NCBI GenBank assembly: GCA_036346205.1
Contig: JARFJB010001911.1
Location: forward strand, 1,275,001 to 1,339,000
Source of the DNA: Vesta saturnalis
Lineage: Eukaryota > Arthropoda > Insecta > Coleoptera > Lampyridae
DNA length: 64,000 nt
Direction of reading: 5' to 3'
In this document: one piece after another, positions 31,036 to 43,669 of the stretch
Position numbering within the stretch: position 1 is the first letter of the stretch
Layout of the letters: each line of letters begins with the position of its first letter
The notes under the pieces: generated by a model
Databases searched by the model: none
Seen by the model: only the letters and a program-made list of their open reading frames with translations
Told to the model about the DNA's origin: nothing
Translations under genes and position numbers: made by a program

Positions 31036-32272
31036 GAACATCTTCATTTCCCCCCCTGACATCTATTGACGGATCGGTAGTTGCTGATTCGGTAGACAAA
31101 GCCAATGTTTTTGTGGATTTGTTTGCATCAAACTCGTGTCTCAATGATTCTGAAAAAGATGTGCCCCTAGTCAACTCTTCTTCATACGCTATGAAACCAA
31201 TTCATTTTCGGTACAAGCTCTTGGAATCGATCATCAGTAGGCTTGATCTCAATAAGGCGACTGGCCCAGACGGTATCCCAGCTATTGTCTTAAAGAAATG
31301 TTCGAACTAGTACCAGCCCTATCTAAGCTCTATACGATCTCTATGTCTTCTGCGGAATTTTCCTCATGGAAGTTAGAAAATCTTCAACCTATTCCCAAAA
31401 AGGCGATTAGACCGATCCCTCAAACTACCGACCAATTGAACACTTCCATTTTGTCTAAAATCATGAAAAAGCCATCAATCAGCAACTGCTCACGTTCCTT
31501 GAAACTAACAAACTCCTTAGTGACCACCAATATGGGTTTAGGCAAAGTCGTTCAACAGGTGATCTTCTTTCATATGTGACTCAAGTTTGGAACAGTACAG
31601 TAGAGCAGTCCGGTGAAACAGTTGTAGTCGCTTTAGATATCTCAAAGGCATTTGACCAAGTTTGGCATAAGTGTTTACTTGCCACACCCACCTCGTTTGG
31701 GTTAAATGGTACGCTCATCAACTGGGTTTCTAGTTTCTTTGATAAAAGACGAATACATGTCGTAGTTAATGGCTTTTTCTCAAAAGAAGTTAGCATTAAC
31801 GCGGGCGTACCACAGGGATCCGTTATAGCGGCTACACTTTTTCTGCTGTACATAAATGACCTTATTTCTTCAACAACTAGCCCCATCCATTGCTTTGCTG
31901 ATGATGGTTTCAGTTCTTTCTTTGTATTATCGTTATTACAACGGCTATTGTGCTGCTGAATTATATTCTTTGATACCATCTGGCTATCTTGAGAAACACT
32001 GGTTCGCTCATTCACATCATCAGTATGGAGTACAAATTCCACTTGTCGTACCAAACGGGCGCAATCCACATTTTTCTACACGGCTTCTAAACTCTGGAAT
32101 GATCTCCCTAGTTCCTGCTTTCCTCTCACTTATGATAGAAAATTTAAGGTAGCTGTTCATAGGCATCTATTGGCAATTCATTATCCCTCTATCCATCCTC
32201 CTAACTGTTCCTGAGTGCTTTAGCACGATAGGCCAAATTTAGCCTGTTCAGGTCCACAATCATAAAAAAAAA
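31036..32272 (+). mobile_element. LINE copy 2: 5'-truncated, with internal deletion
   Basis: It starts at GGAACATCTTCATTTCC, inside the region upstream of the RT domain, and ends with the family 3' UTR and an A-rich tail. The RT portion is well kept: LDLNKATGPDGIPAIVLKKC, VVVALDISKAFDQVWHKCL, INAGVPQGSVIAATLFLLYI and HCFADD. Right after FADD (31904-31908) the sequence jumps to GGTTTCAGTTCTTTC, which lies about 670 bp further on in copy 3. GATG is shared at the junction. The thumb and C-terminal part is therefore lost. Confidence 0.9.
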
Positions 32273-32279
32273 GAATAGT

Positions 32280-35200
32280 AATAGTATGACGTGTATTTAA
32301 TACTTTAGAGAATGTTTTGTCACTGAAGCTAAGCTTAAATCAGTGTTTTTCAAACTTTGCTGATTCGTGGAACCCCTCAAGGCTCAATTTTTTTTGTGGA
32401 ACCCCCCATCCTCATTGAAGTTAAAAAAGAAGTTATGTTTCAATTCTTCAAATATGCTAGTAATTTATGCTTAATATGTTTACCGTTTTAGAACAAAATT
32501 ATATTTACTGCACATCAATTCCATTGATGTATGTCAATGTTCATCAATTAAACTTCCTTGGCGTAAAAATGAGCGTTTTATTAAATGAATGTTTGAGGTA
32601 ATAAAACTTTATTAGGCGTTTCATAATTTTGTTATTGTTAATGCAAGAAAGCTTTTCCGTTATTGTTAATTGTGCGATATAAATCACTTTCGTACAAGAT
32701 CGTAGGAAAAATATTTATTTTTATTGGTTGTTTTCGGGTACATGATGTTTGACATTTTGGCGTTGGAAAGTTTTAAGTATCTTTTTGTTAATTTGTTTAC
32801 AACTTTCAGTCTCCTTTTGTGCCGTTTACATTGTGAAATTGATAATACTCATTTGATCGTGCTGTCAAAGTTCTTGAAATTTAAACAGTCTTGTGTACTT
32901 ACATTGTCAGTTAATGACGTGAAAATATATTATTGTGACTAAAAGTAATTGTATCTTTCTTAAAATAAGGTACTACTTCTTATAAATTTTATACAAATAT
33001 ACGTGTTAAATGCATGTAAATTGCAATTTTGAATAAGGATACATGATTTGAAGAACGATCTCAAAACAGAAGTAATACCAAAATTGAATTTCGCGCGCAT
33101 GTAGAAAATACTTCGTCCCAAGTTGTATGAGGGCGCTGTTACGTCTATCAAATTTAATATTGAGTGTGCGCTCTCCCCACCCTCATTATCATTTTTTTAA
33201 TGGAGCGAACGCCTTTATAATTTGCATTTTCTTACTCATTTCAATATCTTTGGTAGTTTGGATCTAATTACGACAAATGTCTTTGTAATGGAGTATAAAT
33301 GATACGTTGATTATTTTAGGGTTATAGGTGCATATTTGGTAATGTATTAAATAGCATCATAAGCATTTGGAACTTGACAGATTTGCTTTATCATAATTTT
33401 TCTTAATTCAGCTTTTTCTAGTGACGTCAGAAGCGCATGTCAAATGTCAAAAACAGCTGATCAAGCGCAACCTCTTGTATGCATTTCAATGAACGGTTTA
33501 GCAAAAAAAAATATTTTAAGGGACAAAGCGATAAAATTATTCTTTGTAATTTCAAAAATCTTTAATTATGATGAGATTGCTTGCGGTCGGTGACAATGTG
33601 AACAATTTTCTGTGGAATGGGTAAATGCAAGGTTAAAATATGACAAAATTTTGTGCTGTGTTATATAATAGCACATCAAGTTTATTATGCTGCCATTTAA
33701 AGTAACTTAAACCAGTTCAGGGTTGATTTTTTCTTAATTTATTGAATTAAGAATTCTTTAATGTTTTTCACTTTTATTACCATAATAAACTCGTTCTTTT
33801 GAGAAAGTGACAAAAACCTCTTTTTTTTAGATAAAATTTGATTACAAGTAAAGTACATGGATTTACTTTAACAATTTGTACTAAAAAAAATTTAAGCTCA
33901 GTCTGAGTAACGTTTTTTAAAGCATTTGGTTGTAAGTTACCATTATTAAATTTCTAATAAACATGAGGTCATTAGTGTTACAACTTGTATACATGTATAA
34001 TGTACTTATATTTTTTGTCTATGTACAGTTTAAAAAAAAGCAATTCATGAATGATCAGTAGACGTAGGTACATAGCCCTTGTGTGATTCATAGATTTGTA
34101 TTTTTTTGTTTACAATTGATTATTTAATAAAGCTTTAGCTGTTTCTTGGTAAGAAACAACGTACATACAATATTTATAATTAATTCTGGTCTAACCCGCA
34201 TACAAAAACGAAACTTCACCTACACAATTCTTTAATTCACACCGGCTTAACTCTAATCAACAGAACACATTTTCAAAAACATATTTTGTATTAAATAAAC
34301 ATGAACTTTCCTGAATACTCCATATAAACAGTAACAAAGGCTGACCCGCATCAGCTGCTTGGGCGGAGTTTGTGCCGCGTCAGCTGAAGACATACTTGGA
34401 AAAACTTAATACAGTATTCCTAGCTTTTGATGTACCGTCCCAGGTGGAATGCATCACTTCACTTTTGGATTGACAAAACCACATCAGAACTAATGCACCA
34501 AAATTACTGACGGTTGCAAAATTAACCTCACATTTCACATTCCATTCCATAGATCATCATCGACATACAATATTTTTAAGTAAAACGAATTGATAATCAG
34601 AAATGTGGACAAAACGTGTATGATATTGAGCTGATTTCAACTGATCTAGCTGAAAGGTAGATCACTTAATTCATTTAAATATCACTGCACATGTAAAACG
34701 AACCCATTTGGTTTTTGTGATAAAATCAGTTCAGTTGAGGAGTAAACCGAAAGCGCCTATTTTCTTAAAAACTTCTGGACGGAATTTATGTAGTGAAACA
34801 TTAAATACTTTATTATAAAGCATTAATTTTTTAATTTAAAATGAGCGTTAATAATTTTTGTTCCTTGCCGATTACGCCTAAAATAACACAAAAACAGATC
34901 CAAACATGTCCACGGCCTGCAGCATGTCGGAAGTACCGTAAATGTGTGTCTAAGTATGTATGTAGCACCGTTGTTTTTTATACTTTGTTGATGACCAATA
35001 ATCCATATATGTAGATAGAATCTCTTTTACATTAGAATCTAGGTGTTTTTCAGGCGGGCCATTTTTTAACTCTATTGTGGTGCCTTCATTTTCATTTCTC
35101 TCTTGTTAACGTTATCTTATACCTTAAGTGATTATAATTTATCTTAATAGACTTGTACAAAGAGGTCATCTCAATATATTTCTTTTTACTCAGTATCTAA

Positions 35201-35330
35201 TTACGACTAGTGTTCTCTGTTGTCAATATTCTATTTGTCATTCTTTTAGTATATTAATTTTCCCAATATTCTGTAGACACTACAATTTTATGCAATTACA
35301 TACAATTGAATAAGTAATACTTTTCTTTGT
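32280..35330. other. Spacer and probable promoter/5' UTR region of the P4HA gene
   Basis: No coding frame of note. The coding start lies one base after a splice acceptor (35334-35335), so at least one non-coding 5' exon should lie upstream. It cannot be placed from sequence alone. CAGCTGCTTGGGCGG...GCCGCGTCAGCTG (34351-34385) is a GC-rich imperfect hairpin in otherwise AT-rich DNA and may lie near the promoter. Confidence 0.4.
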
Positions 35331-35336
35331 TACAGA

Positions 35337-37398
35337 ATGCATCTTCCGAGTTGGTCTTTTGTTCTCAGTCTCCTAATTACGTTATCATCATCTGACTTGT
35401 ATACAGCTTTAGTTGATCTGAAAGAAGTTTTTCATACAGAATCAGTTTTAATTAACACCTTAGATCATTATATCCAAGCAGAACAAAAAAAACTAGAATT
35501 ATTACAAAAGTAAGTATTAACCACTATCTTTCAGAAAACCTAATGTGATAAAAACGTACTAGGTATTTACAAGTCTATAACAAGCAACACACTGAAGCAT
35601 CTGAAGATGTAGAAAGCTACATCGCAAATCCTATAAATGCCTACTTATTAATCAAAAGACTCACTACAGACTGGCACCATGTAGAATCATTAATCAGTAT
35701 GAATATTGGTCACGGTATATATTATTAAATGTTAATATCCACCTTGAAACTTAATTGTTTTCAGATTATTTAACAAATATATCCTCATTTAGAGAGTATT
35801 TGAAATTTCCTACTGATGAAGATTTAAATGGTGCAGCCGTCGCTTTAACTAGGCTGCAAGATACATACAATCTTGATACAGCGGCTTTAGCGAGAGGAGA
35901 ACTCAATGGAATTAAGTACAGTTCAGAACTAACAGCGGCTGACTGTTTTGAGTTGGGCCGCCAGTCATACAATAATGGTGATTTCTATCATACCCAGTTA
36001 TGGATGAGAGAAGCAGACGCTCGATTAAGTTTAGAAACAAATAAAACTGTTGAGGAAAGTGATATATTGGAGTATTTAGCATTTTCAACCTATAAACAAG
36101 GTATTATCAGTTACTAAGGCTTCCGGTTGCTTTAAGATTAAATGACTTTGGTGCTAATATGTTTTCAATTTTTAGGAAATTTACCTTTAGCTTTGGACTT
36201 GACTAATAAACTGTTGGAATTATTTCCAACTCACTCCAGAGCTTTAGGGAATAAAGTGTATTATGAACAAGAACTGGAGAAACTAAACGCATTGAAAATC
36301 AAAGGAGATGATGAATCCTCTGATATACCTGTAAATGATGAGGTATATTTTTCGGTACACTTATTGTGTATTGGTTTATTTTGAATGTTAACTGACTATT
36401 TTTAGCCAATGGTGCCTAAAGTACTTATACCTGAGAGAGAATTATATGAACAACTATGTAGGGAGAAGTTAAAACTGACATTGCCATTTCTTCAAAATTA
36501 TCTTGTTACTATGCCAATAACAACAATCCTTTTCTGTTAATTGCGCCATTCAAAGTGGAAGAAGCTTTTCCCAAACCCAAAATTTTAATATACCATGAGG
36601 TAATGGCCGATGGTGAGATTGAAACGATAAAAAAAATTGCAAGGCCTCGTGTAAGTTTAGCGTTGTTAAAAATAATATTTATGTTTTACCTTATGTAATA
36701 TGTATAGTTTAAACGAGCCACGGTACAAAATTATAAAACAGGTGAATTGGAAACTGCTCAATATCGAATTAGTAAGTCTGCTTGGTTAAAAGAACATGAG
36801 CATAAACATGTAAATGATGTTTGTAGAAGAGTGAGAGATATGACTGGTTTAGATGTTGAAACAGCTGAAGAACTCCAAGTTGTTAATTATGGTATTGGTG
36901 GTCATTATGAACCTCATTATGATTTTGCTAGGGTAAGTGTACTGTGAAGGTAGTTTTATGTATACAATTATTTTGCAAAATAGAAAGAAGAAACACATGC
37001 CTTTAAAAGTTTAGGAACTGGAAATCGTATTGCAACAGTTCTATTTTATGTAAGTAAATTTTTTGTTGCTAAGGAGATAATAGTAGATGTTGTTACAGAT
37101 GAGTGACGTACCACAGGGTGGAGCAACAGTATTTCCCAATATTAAGGCTGCAGTTTGGCCAAAAAAAGGAACAGCAGCATTTTGGTACAATCTACATCCT
37201 AGTGGAGACGGTGATCACAATACAAGGCATGCGGCATGCCCAGTTTTGGCTGGATCCAAATGGGGTAAAAAATTGGATTATGTAACTTGTATCACATTTT
37301 TTCTATTTTCAGTTTCTAATAAATGGATTCATGAGAAAGGACAAGAATTCTTACGACCTTGTGGGTTAGAACGCCCGCCACCTGAATTAACGGCGTAA
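35337..37398 (+). CDS. P4HA: Prolyl 4-hydroxylase subunit alpha (one apparent 1-nt frameshift)
   Basis: The ER enzyme hydroxylates collagen-type prolines using Fe(II), 2-oxoglutarate and ascorbate, with protein disulfide isomerase as partner. Coding exons: 35337-35509, 35563-35714, 35765-36100, 36176-36342, 36406-36650, 36708-36932, 36984-37049, 37099-37264, 37313-37398. All introns are GT-AG, 48-75 nt. The product is 538 residues if the frame is repaired, usual for the family. A signal peptide MHLPSWSFVLSLLITLSSS is followed by the P4Ha N-domain and a TPR-like substrate domain (ADCFELGRQSYNNGDFYHTQ). The dioxygenase domain has HYEPHYDFAR (iron His and Asp), TRHAACPVLAGSKW (second His, 2-oxoglutarate Lys), ending KWIHEKGQEFLRPC. 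At 36461-36463 GGG should be GGGG to read LCRGEV; otherwise the exon hits a stop. This could be a sequencing error or a disabling mutation. Confidence 0.93.
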
Positions 37399-37438
37399 TT
37401 AAACGGATAATAGTACTGATACCTAAGAGAAGACTTTT

Positions 37439-37444
37439 AATAAA
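37439..37444 (+). terminator. Poly(A) signal of the P4HA gene
   Basis: AATAAA 41 nt after the stop codon, at a usual insect spacing. Confidence 0.7.
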
Positions 37445-37459
37445 TATTTTTTAAGCATC

Positions 37460-38330
37460 TATAGACATTAAACAATTACTGCAAAGAATAGATTGACCAG
37501 TGTATATAATTTGTATGATTTTACAGCAAAGCCTATTGTTCCTAATAAATTTGTATATAAAGTAATACAATTTCATTCTAATAATAAAAAAGAGTGAGTC
37601 TTGCTCAGGTCTACTTTCAATAGTAAAGCTTATCAACGCCATCTGTAGTTGTCTTATACTTATTACTCTCACATACAGAAAAAAAACCTGTACAGTTATT
37701 GTTCTCGCTGATCACTTTACACTTTAGATGACGATTTTAAAGATTTAAAAGCACATAATTGCCACTCAAATAAAATATGAAGATTATAGGGATAGCAAGG
37801 TAGAACGACTACTTGCTTGACAGTGGCGATCGTCGTGTGCGAGAGAGATGGGAGCATTGCGTCCGCTCAAAATTGTACTCTGTATATTCTCTGTGTGTTC
37901 CATACCATTGTTCTGCAATGGTTTTGGTATTTTATTTATAATATATATAATATACCTACTATTATCTGCACTATTATGTAATCGCCTTGGATAGATGCCT
38001 TTAAAAGTGAACTTTGATGTTTATTACAAACTTGATAACTCCAAATAATTGTATTACACTGTGAGCCAAGATTTAGGAATAGCAGATTTCCAAGCATTTT
38101 TATGCGCATTACTGCAATTTTTCCTTAACTAAGGGAGTTGCACTCCTGCAAGGCAACTTTATCTACATGAGACCTATAGTATTACCCTGGCTGGGGTTTA
38201 AATTCACTTTTCCATGGCGATAGATAAACACACATACATTTATACCACCCAAATACCGGTACGAAACAAAATAATGTTATAATAATGATATAATATATTA
38301 TATTTACTATATAATATATAATAAATAATA
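37460..38330. other. Spacer after P4HA
   Basis: No gene seen. It includes AT-rich TATAATATA-type sequence at 37935-37960 and 38280-38335. Confidence 0.4.
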
Positions 38331-38353
38331 TATTCAGAGATCTTGTGTTATAG

Positions 38354-38810
38354 TTATGTGTCTTTCAAAAATTTAAGTTCATTGAGTAATTCTGGTAACA
38401 TAGTATTAAACATTTTATAGATGAAGTACAATGTAATGAAATTCGTGATAGTTTGTATTTTCGTAATAACAGTTTCACTAAGAATGTCTAATGTTTTCAC
38501 ACATTTGTTGTACTTTAGTATGTTCCTAAGACGTAGTTCTATTTCTTTTATAACATTGAGAGAATGGTTGAATAATATTAAAAATATGCGTATTATTAAG
38601 TTACAAATTAATTGCTTGGTCATCACTTTTTTTACTGATTCTGCATCAGAAATGCCCTTTTTTGTTTTTGCTATTTTATTTGGGGCATAATTAAGCATGA
38701 GTAGAGAATGACAGAATTTCACCAATTATTAAACCAAACTCACTTATAATGTGTTGGCCCTTACTTTTTAATACCATAAATTTAGTTTTGTTTGTGTAAA
38801 AATAATAAAT
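38354..38810 (-). pseudogene. LINE reverse transcriptase C-terminal relic (CR1-like?)
   Basis: Minus frames read TNKTKFMVLKSKGQHI (the 'NKTK.M' strand after the RT core), and later KYNKCVKTLDILSETVITKI and ITLYFIYKMFNTMLPELLNE. These resemble the C-terminal 'T..LF..L.IL.I..I....L.FIYK..N..LP' region of CR1-type LINEs. The middle is missing or shifted. It is distinct from LINE copies 1-3. The assignment rests on pattern only. Confidence 0.4.
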
Positions 38811-38999
38811 ATACATAGCATGTGGCACAGTCGGGGTGTAAAAAATAAGTAAAAATATAATTAAAAAAAAAAAGTTAAGATTACAGAAAAAAATGGAAAT
38901 GTTAAGCCATCTGATTGCTTAAGTTTTCAAGGAAATGTAACAAATAATTGGAACATATGGAATAAATTGGGTTATACAATTAACATCTGCCTTAAATAC

Positions 39000-39635
39000 T
39001 AAATATGAAGAGATACATAATTAAACTACTTTTATTACATCTTTTACACTCTTATTTTTAACTTCGTTCAACTCAAATGTGATGGTGAAGACTCTCTTCT
39101 ATTATGTGTAATCAAACTACATCTTGTATCTCTTCATATGAAAATGTAAACTTTCACGATTATCACACATAATTAAAATATGTATTTTTTGGATAGTAAA
39201 TTGTGTATTTTCATTAGTCATTCTCAGTAAATGATAATAACTTTAAGAATTAATTGAGATGTCAAAATAAATTGATGAAATATGAAAATGCAAACATAAG
39301 CCTGCTATCAATATAACAGTTTTACAAGCTTATTAAGCCACCTATGGAATCTAATTTTGTTTTAGTAAAAGAGTATTAAATATTATTAAATTGTCTTGAA
39401 AAAGACAAATCAAAACACTCTTTAAAGGCTAACAATGAAAAATCTAATCAAATTAACAAAATTTAATCAAGTTATGATGTAACTGTGAAGTTGTGAAAAA
39501 CTAACTATTGAATTGATAAAAGCATTCACAAACAGAAACTTGACATACCAGAGAAATAGTTTTTGGGTACCTAAGTGTCATTGTTATTGTACAATGAAAC
39601 TCAATTTCTATGTTTAATGTGATTTTTATTGTAAC
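39000..39635 (-). mobile_element. Penelope-like 3' fragment, left inverted copy
   Basis: Read on the minus strand, it matches 42070-42850 and partly 560-860. Landmarks are GAAATAGTTTTTGG, GTTATTGTACAATGAAA, the complement of TTTTTCACAACTT...CACTT, and AAATTTTGTTAA. It forms one arm of a large inverted repeat around the mariner element M2. Confidence 0.6.
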
Positions 39636-42066
39636 TATACAACGTGCCCAATATAAGGATGAACAGCACAAGGATTTTGAAAACAGTGAGATACAAAGGC
39701 GGTTAAATTAGAGAAAAGTTGTATAATTTAGGGCATGTTCACACGTAGTTTGCAAAAGTTCATTATCGTTTCCGAGATTTAAATCGATGTTTGGGTTGTT
39801 CTTTTTTCGTAATTCCTTCATTTATTTTAAAAGATTTTTATAAACCAAAGGTACTTCTTCATTGTCACTTTTTGAATTCTATTAGTTGGCGTTTTCAAAT
39901 ATTTTACTCGACGTTTTGTCTCTAAGAAACAATCGTCCACTTTATTTTTTTATATCGCCGCAACCAACAAAACACCCTGTATTCGATAGTATTTTTTATT
40001 ACGATTTTACCCATGTATTACACATTATGGTATGAGTTAATATTAGAAGGCTTTGATAAAATAACACTTGCTTAACATTTTGTTGAAAACTGTTGAACTT
40101 AGTTTTATTATGTTGAGATTGATGTTGTTATTTGAATTGTACGCATTTTAAGTTGTTTTGAATACCATTACTTCGTGGGTTGTTTTTTGGTTTTGTTTAG
40201 TTAATTTATAATTATAATTAATGAATAAGTGTGTATCTATGGAAAGATGAAATTTTACATACGAAGAAAAGTTCGATATGTTGACATGCTACATCTTGTC
40301 GTACAGAAATTGTGTAGTTACTTAGCTGATGTAGGTATTTGGATAAATATTCTGACGAAGGCAACCTGGTAAATCCATTTTTAGACGTATGGAATTTAAT
40401 TTAAAAGAATTTGGTTCTGTTAAAAAACTGTTCTATCTCGTGAAAAACAATCTGATAACGAAAAAGTTAATAAGTTTTACAAGCGGTTGTTGAGAACCCT
40501 GAAATATCGATAAGACAAATTGAACATGGTGCTGGTATCACTAATTCTACAGCACAATTCATTTTGAATAATAATAAGTTTCATCCATATAAATTTTGAG
40601 TTTGTCAGGGTATTAGACCAGCTGATCAAGAGCGGCGAGTAGGTTTTTGCGAATGATACACTAGAAAATGACATGAAGATCTAAATTTTCCTTTGACAAT
40701 AATTTGGTCTGATGAAAACATGATAACCAACAATGGAATTTCAACCACGTAACAAACACCATTTATTTACCACAACAATTTAACAATTTAACCTGGTAAA
40801 TCCATTTTTAGACGTTAGCCGTTGATGAAAACCCTGCAATATCGACAAGACAAATTGAACATCGTACTGGTAGAGCTAATTCTACATCACAATTCATTTT
40901 AAATAAGAATAAGTTTCATCCATGTAAATTTCGAGTTTGCCAGGGTCTTAAGACTAGCTGATCAGGAGCGGCGAGCAAGTTTTTCGGAATGGTATACTAG
41001 AAAATGTGACGAAGATCTAAATTTTCCTTTTAAAATAATTTGGCCTGATGCAAGCATGATAACCAACAATAGAATTTTCAACCGACATAACAAACATTAT
41101 TGGGCAAAACAAAATCCTTATTTAAAAAAAGAATCAAGACATCAACATAGATATGGATTTAATATGTGGATGGGTATTTTGGGACGAAGAATAAGCACTT
41201 ATTAACAACTGTTGGTTTCAACAAGATGGTGCCTCAGCACATAACTCAACAAATGTACAGGACTCTATTTGTCATTGCGGTTTATAGGAAAATGGATTGG
41301 AACTTACAGTGTACTAACTTGGCCAGCCCCATCACCCGATTTAAGTCCGTTGGATTTTTTCCGTGGGTTTACCTGAAAAACCAAGTGTATGATGGGAGTT
41401 TTGAAAATGAAGAGCAGTTGTTAGTATCGGTTATGGCATCAGTTAATACAATTTCTCCAGAAATGCAGGACCGTGTCTTAAATTCTTCAGTAAAGAGAGC
41501 TTACGTATGTCTAGAAAATAACAGCAACCTATTTTAACAGTTATTGTAATTATTTAACTTTAATGAAATAGGTTTAAAAGCTTGGAGTTGTTAAATTTGT
41601 ACATAACAAAATATTATCGAATACTATTAATCCAAATTTTTTTTTAAAATTAGCTTCAAAACCATAATGTGTAATACATGTTTAAATTCGTAATAGAAAA
41701 TACCATCGGATACAGTGTGTTTCGTTGGTTGCGGTGATATAAAAAAATAAAGTTGATGATGGTTTCTCAGAGACGAAACGTCGAATAAAAAATTTGAAAA
41801 CGCCATCTAATAGAATTCCAAAAGTGACAATGAAGGAATACCTTTGGTTTTAAAACATCTTTTAAAATAAATGAATGAATTACGAAAAAAGAAAAACCCA
41901 AAAATTGCATTTTGTTTTAAATCTCGGTAACGATAAACAATAATGAACTTTTCAAAACTACACGTGAACACGCCCTAAATTATAGAACTTTTCTCTAATT
42001 TAACCGCCTGCATATCTCACTGTTTTCAAGATCCCCAAGCTGTTCATCCTTATCTTGGGCACATTG
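39636..42066 (+). mobile_element. Long-TIR mariner element M2
   Basis: The left arm 39636-40030 (CTATACAACGTGCCCAATAT ... CCGCAACCAACAAAACACC) is repeated inverted at 41640-42066 (GTTTCGTTGGTTGCGG ... ATCTTGGGCACATTGTA). The transposase relic between them is on the + strand. The same arms occur in M1 (28.0-30.9 kb), and a diverged single arm lies at 51068-51480. Confidence 0.8.
40243..41537 (+). pseudogene. Mariner-type transposase of M2 with internal duplication
   Basis: First pass: RNCVVT and DKYSDEGNLVNPFL (HTH), PEISIRQIEHGAGITNSTAQ, FILNNNKFHPYKF, then LNFPLTIIWSDENMITNNGI with the first catalytic Asp. At 40792 the sequence returns to CCTGGTAAATCCATTTTTAG, already seen at 40369, and repeats PAISTRQIEHRTGRANSTSQ, NKFHPCKFRVCQGL, IFNRHNKHYWAKQNPYLKKE and RHQHRYGFNMWMGILG. 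The C-terminus (41166-41537) contains WASPITRFKSVGFFPWVYLK-type decay of 'SPDLSPLDFFLWGYLKNQVY', then ENEEQLLVSVMASVNTISPE and a stop after NNSNLF. The duplication, frameshifts and lost DPL motif mark it as dead. Confidence 0.75.
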
Positions 42067-42069
42067 TAT

Positions 42070-42850
42070 ATATTAAATTATTCTAGTTCTGTAGTAACTT
42101 AATTTAACTTATATAAGTAAGATTAGAAATCATATTAAATTTACACAATGTGTTTTCATTGTACAATAACAATTACAATTATTAACCAAAAACTATTTCT
42201 TTGTTAGATCTCACTAGATCTGTAATTAATATGTCAAGTTTCTAATAGTGAATGCTCTTATGAATTTAAATTAAAGTTTTTCACAACTTTACACTTACGT
42301 CATAACTTGATTAAATTTTGTTAAAATAGTTCTTTGATTACGATATTTTTCATTATTAGGCGTTGTCCATTAGAGGGCGATTTGATATGCCATCTTCAAA
42401 GCAATTTAATAATATTTAATTTATTAAAGATCTAGCTATTCTTTACTATAATAAAATAAGAGTCTATAGTTGGTTTTATATGTTTATCAAACTATTAATA
42501 GCACGTTTATATTTGCGATTTTGTATTTCATAAATTTATTTTGACATCTCAGTTAATTCTTAAAGCTATTACCATTTATTCATATAAAAGCTAAATAAAT
42601 ACGATTTAATACGTAAAAGATAAGTATTTTAATTATGTGTTACAAGTTGTAGTTTTATTACAAATATTAGGATAGGAGTATCTTCACAAATTTAACACAT
42701 TTGAGTTGATCAAAGTTCAAAAGAGGAGTGTAAAAGATGAGATAAAAGTATTTTAAGATTACTGTGTGCCTCAAAAAAATGAAACTGTCTACCGACATAT
42801 CTTCACAAGAAAGTAAAACGAATGTGAAGGTTTTAATAACTTCTAAGTAC
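42070..42850 (+). mobile_element. Penelope-like 3' fragment, right inverted copy
   Basis: This is the inverted counterpart of 39000-39635 and a direct copy of about 560-860. Shared landmarks are AAAGTTTTTCACAACTTTAC, ACTTACGTCATAACTTGATT and TTTAATAATATTTAATTTAT. The hammerhead-like end is not attached here. Confidence 0.6.
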
Positions 42851-43149
42851 ATTTGAGTAAATTATAAATTGTAATTTTGGTAGGTACGTTATCCAAGATG
42901 TGGTTGCTGGTGGTAGAGAAAACAATTTAAGGCAGGGGTTGTTAAGTGAAGAGAAGTTAAAGCAGTCGAAATTTGTAAATCAACCCAGCTGGTTTCCAAG
43001 CAAATAAAACATTCGAAAAAATAGATGGTAGGTATGTTTTGTTAAACTAGATATGGGAGCAAATGTTAATGTATTGCCATTAACTGAAGCTAAAAGATTA
43101 AATTTAACCTAAAATTTAGAACAGTTAAGTAATTATAATGGTATGAAAA

Positions 43150-43345
43150 TGTAAACTTTCACTATTATTACGGTATTAAAATACTTATCTTTTTCGGGTT
43201 TTTTAATGGTGTATTTGTATGTTAAAGTTATACAATCTAAACGTTTCGATAACACTTACAGTTATCTTCGTCAGTAGTAATATTATCTGTTAAAATTGTT
43301 AAAGATGGTGAAACAATTTTGCGAAATTTGAAAAATTGAAAACAT
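43150..43345 (-). mobile_element. Penelope-like 3' fragment with intact hammerhead-like core
   Basis: On the minus strand this matches 850-1030: ATTACTACTGACGAAGATAA, CTGTAAGTGTTATCGAAACG, TTTAGATTGTATAAC, then AAAAAGATAAGTATTTTAAT. CTGACGA, the 6-bp stem and GAAAC are all kept. It is separated from the right inverted copy by about 300 bp without clear similarity. Confidence 0.65.
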
Positions 43346-43669
43346 AATTATAATAGTGCTTAATTGAATGTGCCTGATAAAATATTGTTTGACTGTATTA
43401 TAAAAAACAATTTTATTAAGCTAGAATTTTATATTGGAAATATTTTATACCTAAAATTATAGAATAAAACTTGCTAGGAAAAGTAAGTAGGTAGACAGGT
43501 TCCGTTTAAACTGCTAAAACTATTAGAATGGAAAACTTAAATATAATTCATAAGGTAGAGGAGTCAACAGTGATTGTTAGTTCATTAGTAGTAGTAAAAA
43601 ACCGCTGCCAAATTATCTGCCATACTGCTTTCTCTTATATGTAAATAAATAACTTCAAAGCCTGAATAC

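Noticed and set aside
32340..32420. Repeated GTGGAACCCC phrases
   Set aside because: Only two short, nearby occurrences (GTGGAACCCCTC, GTGGAACCCCCC); too little to define a repeat or element.
32960..33151. Possible small host protein on the minus strand
   Set aside because: No signal, no homology, no splice context.
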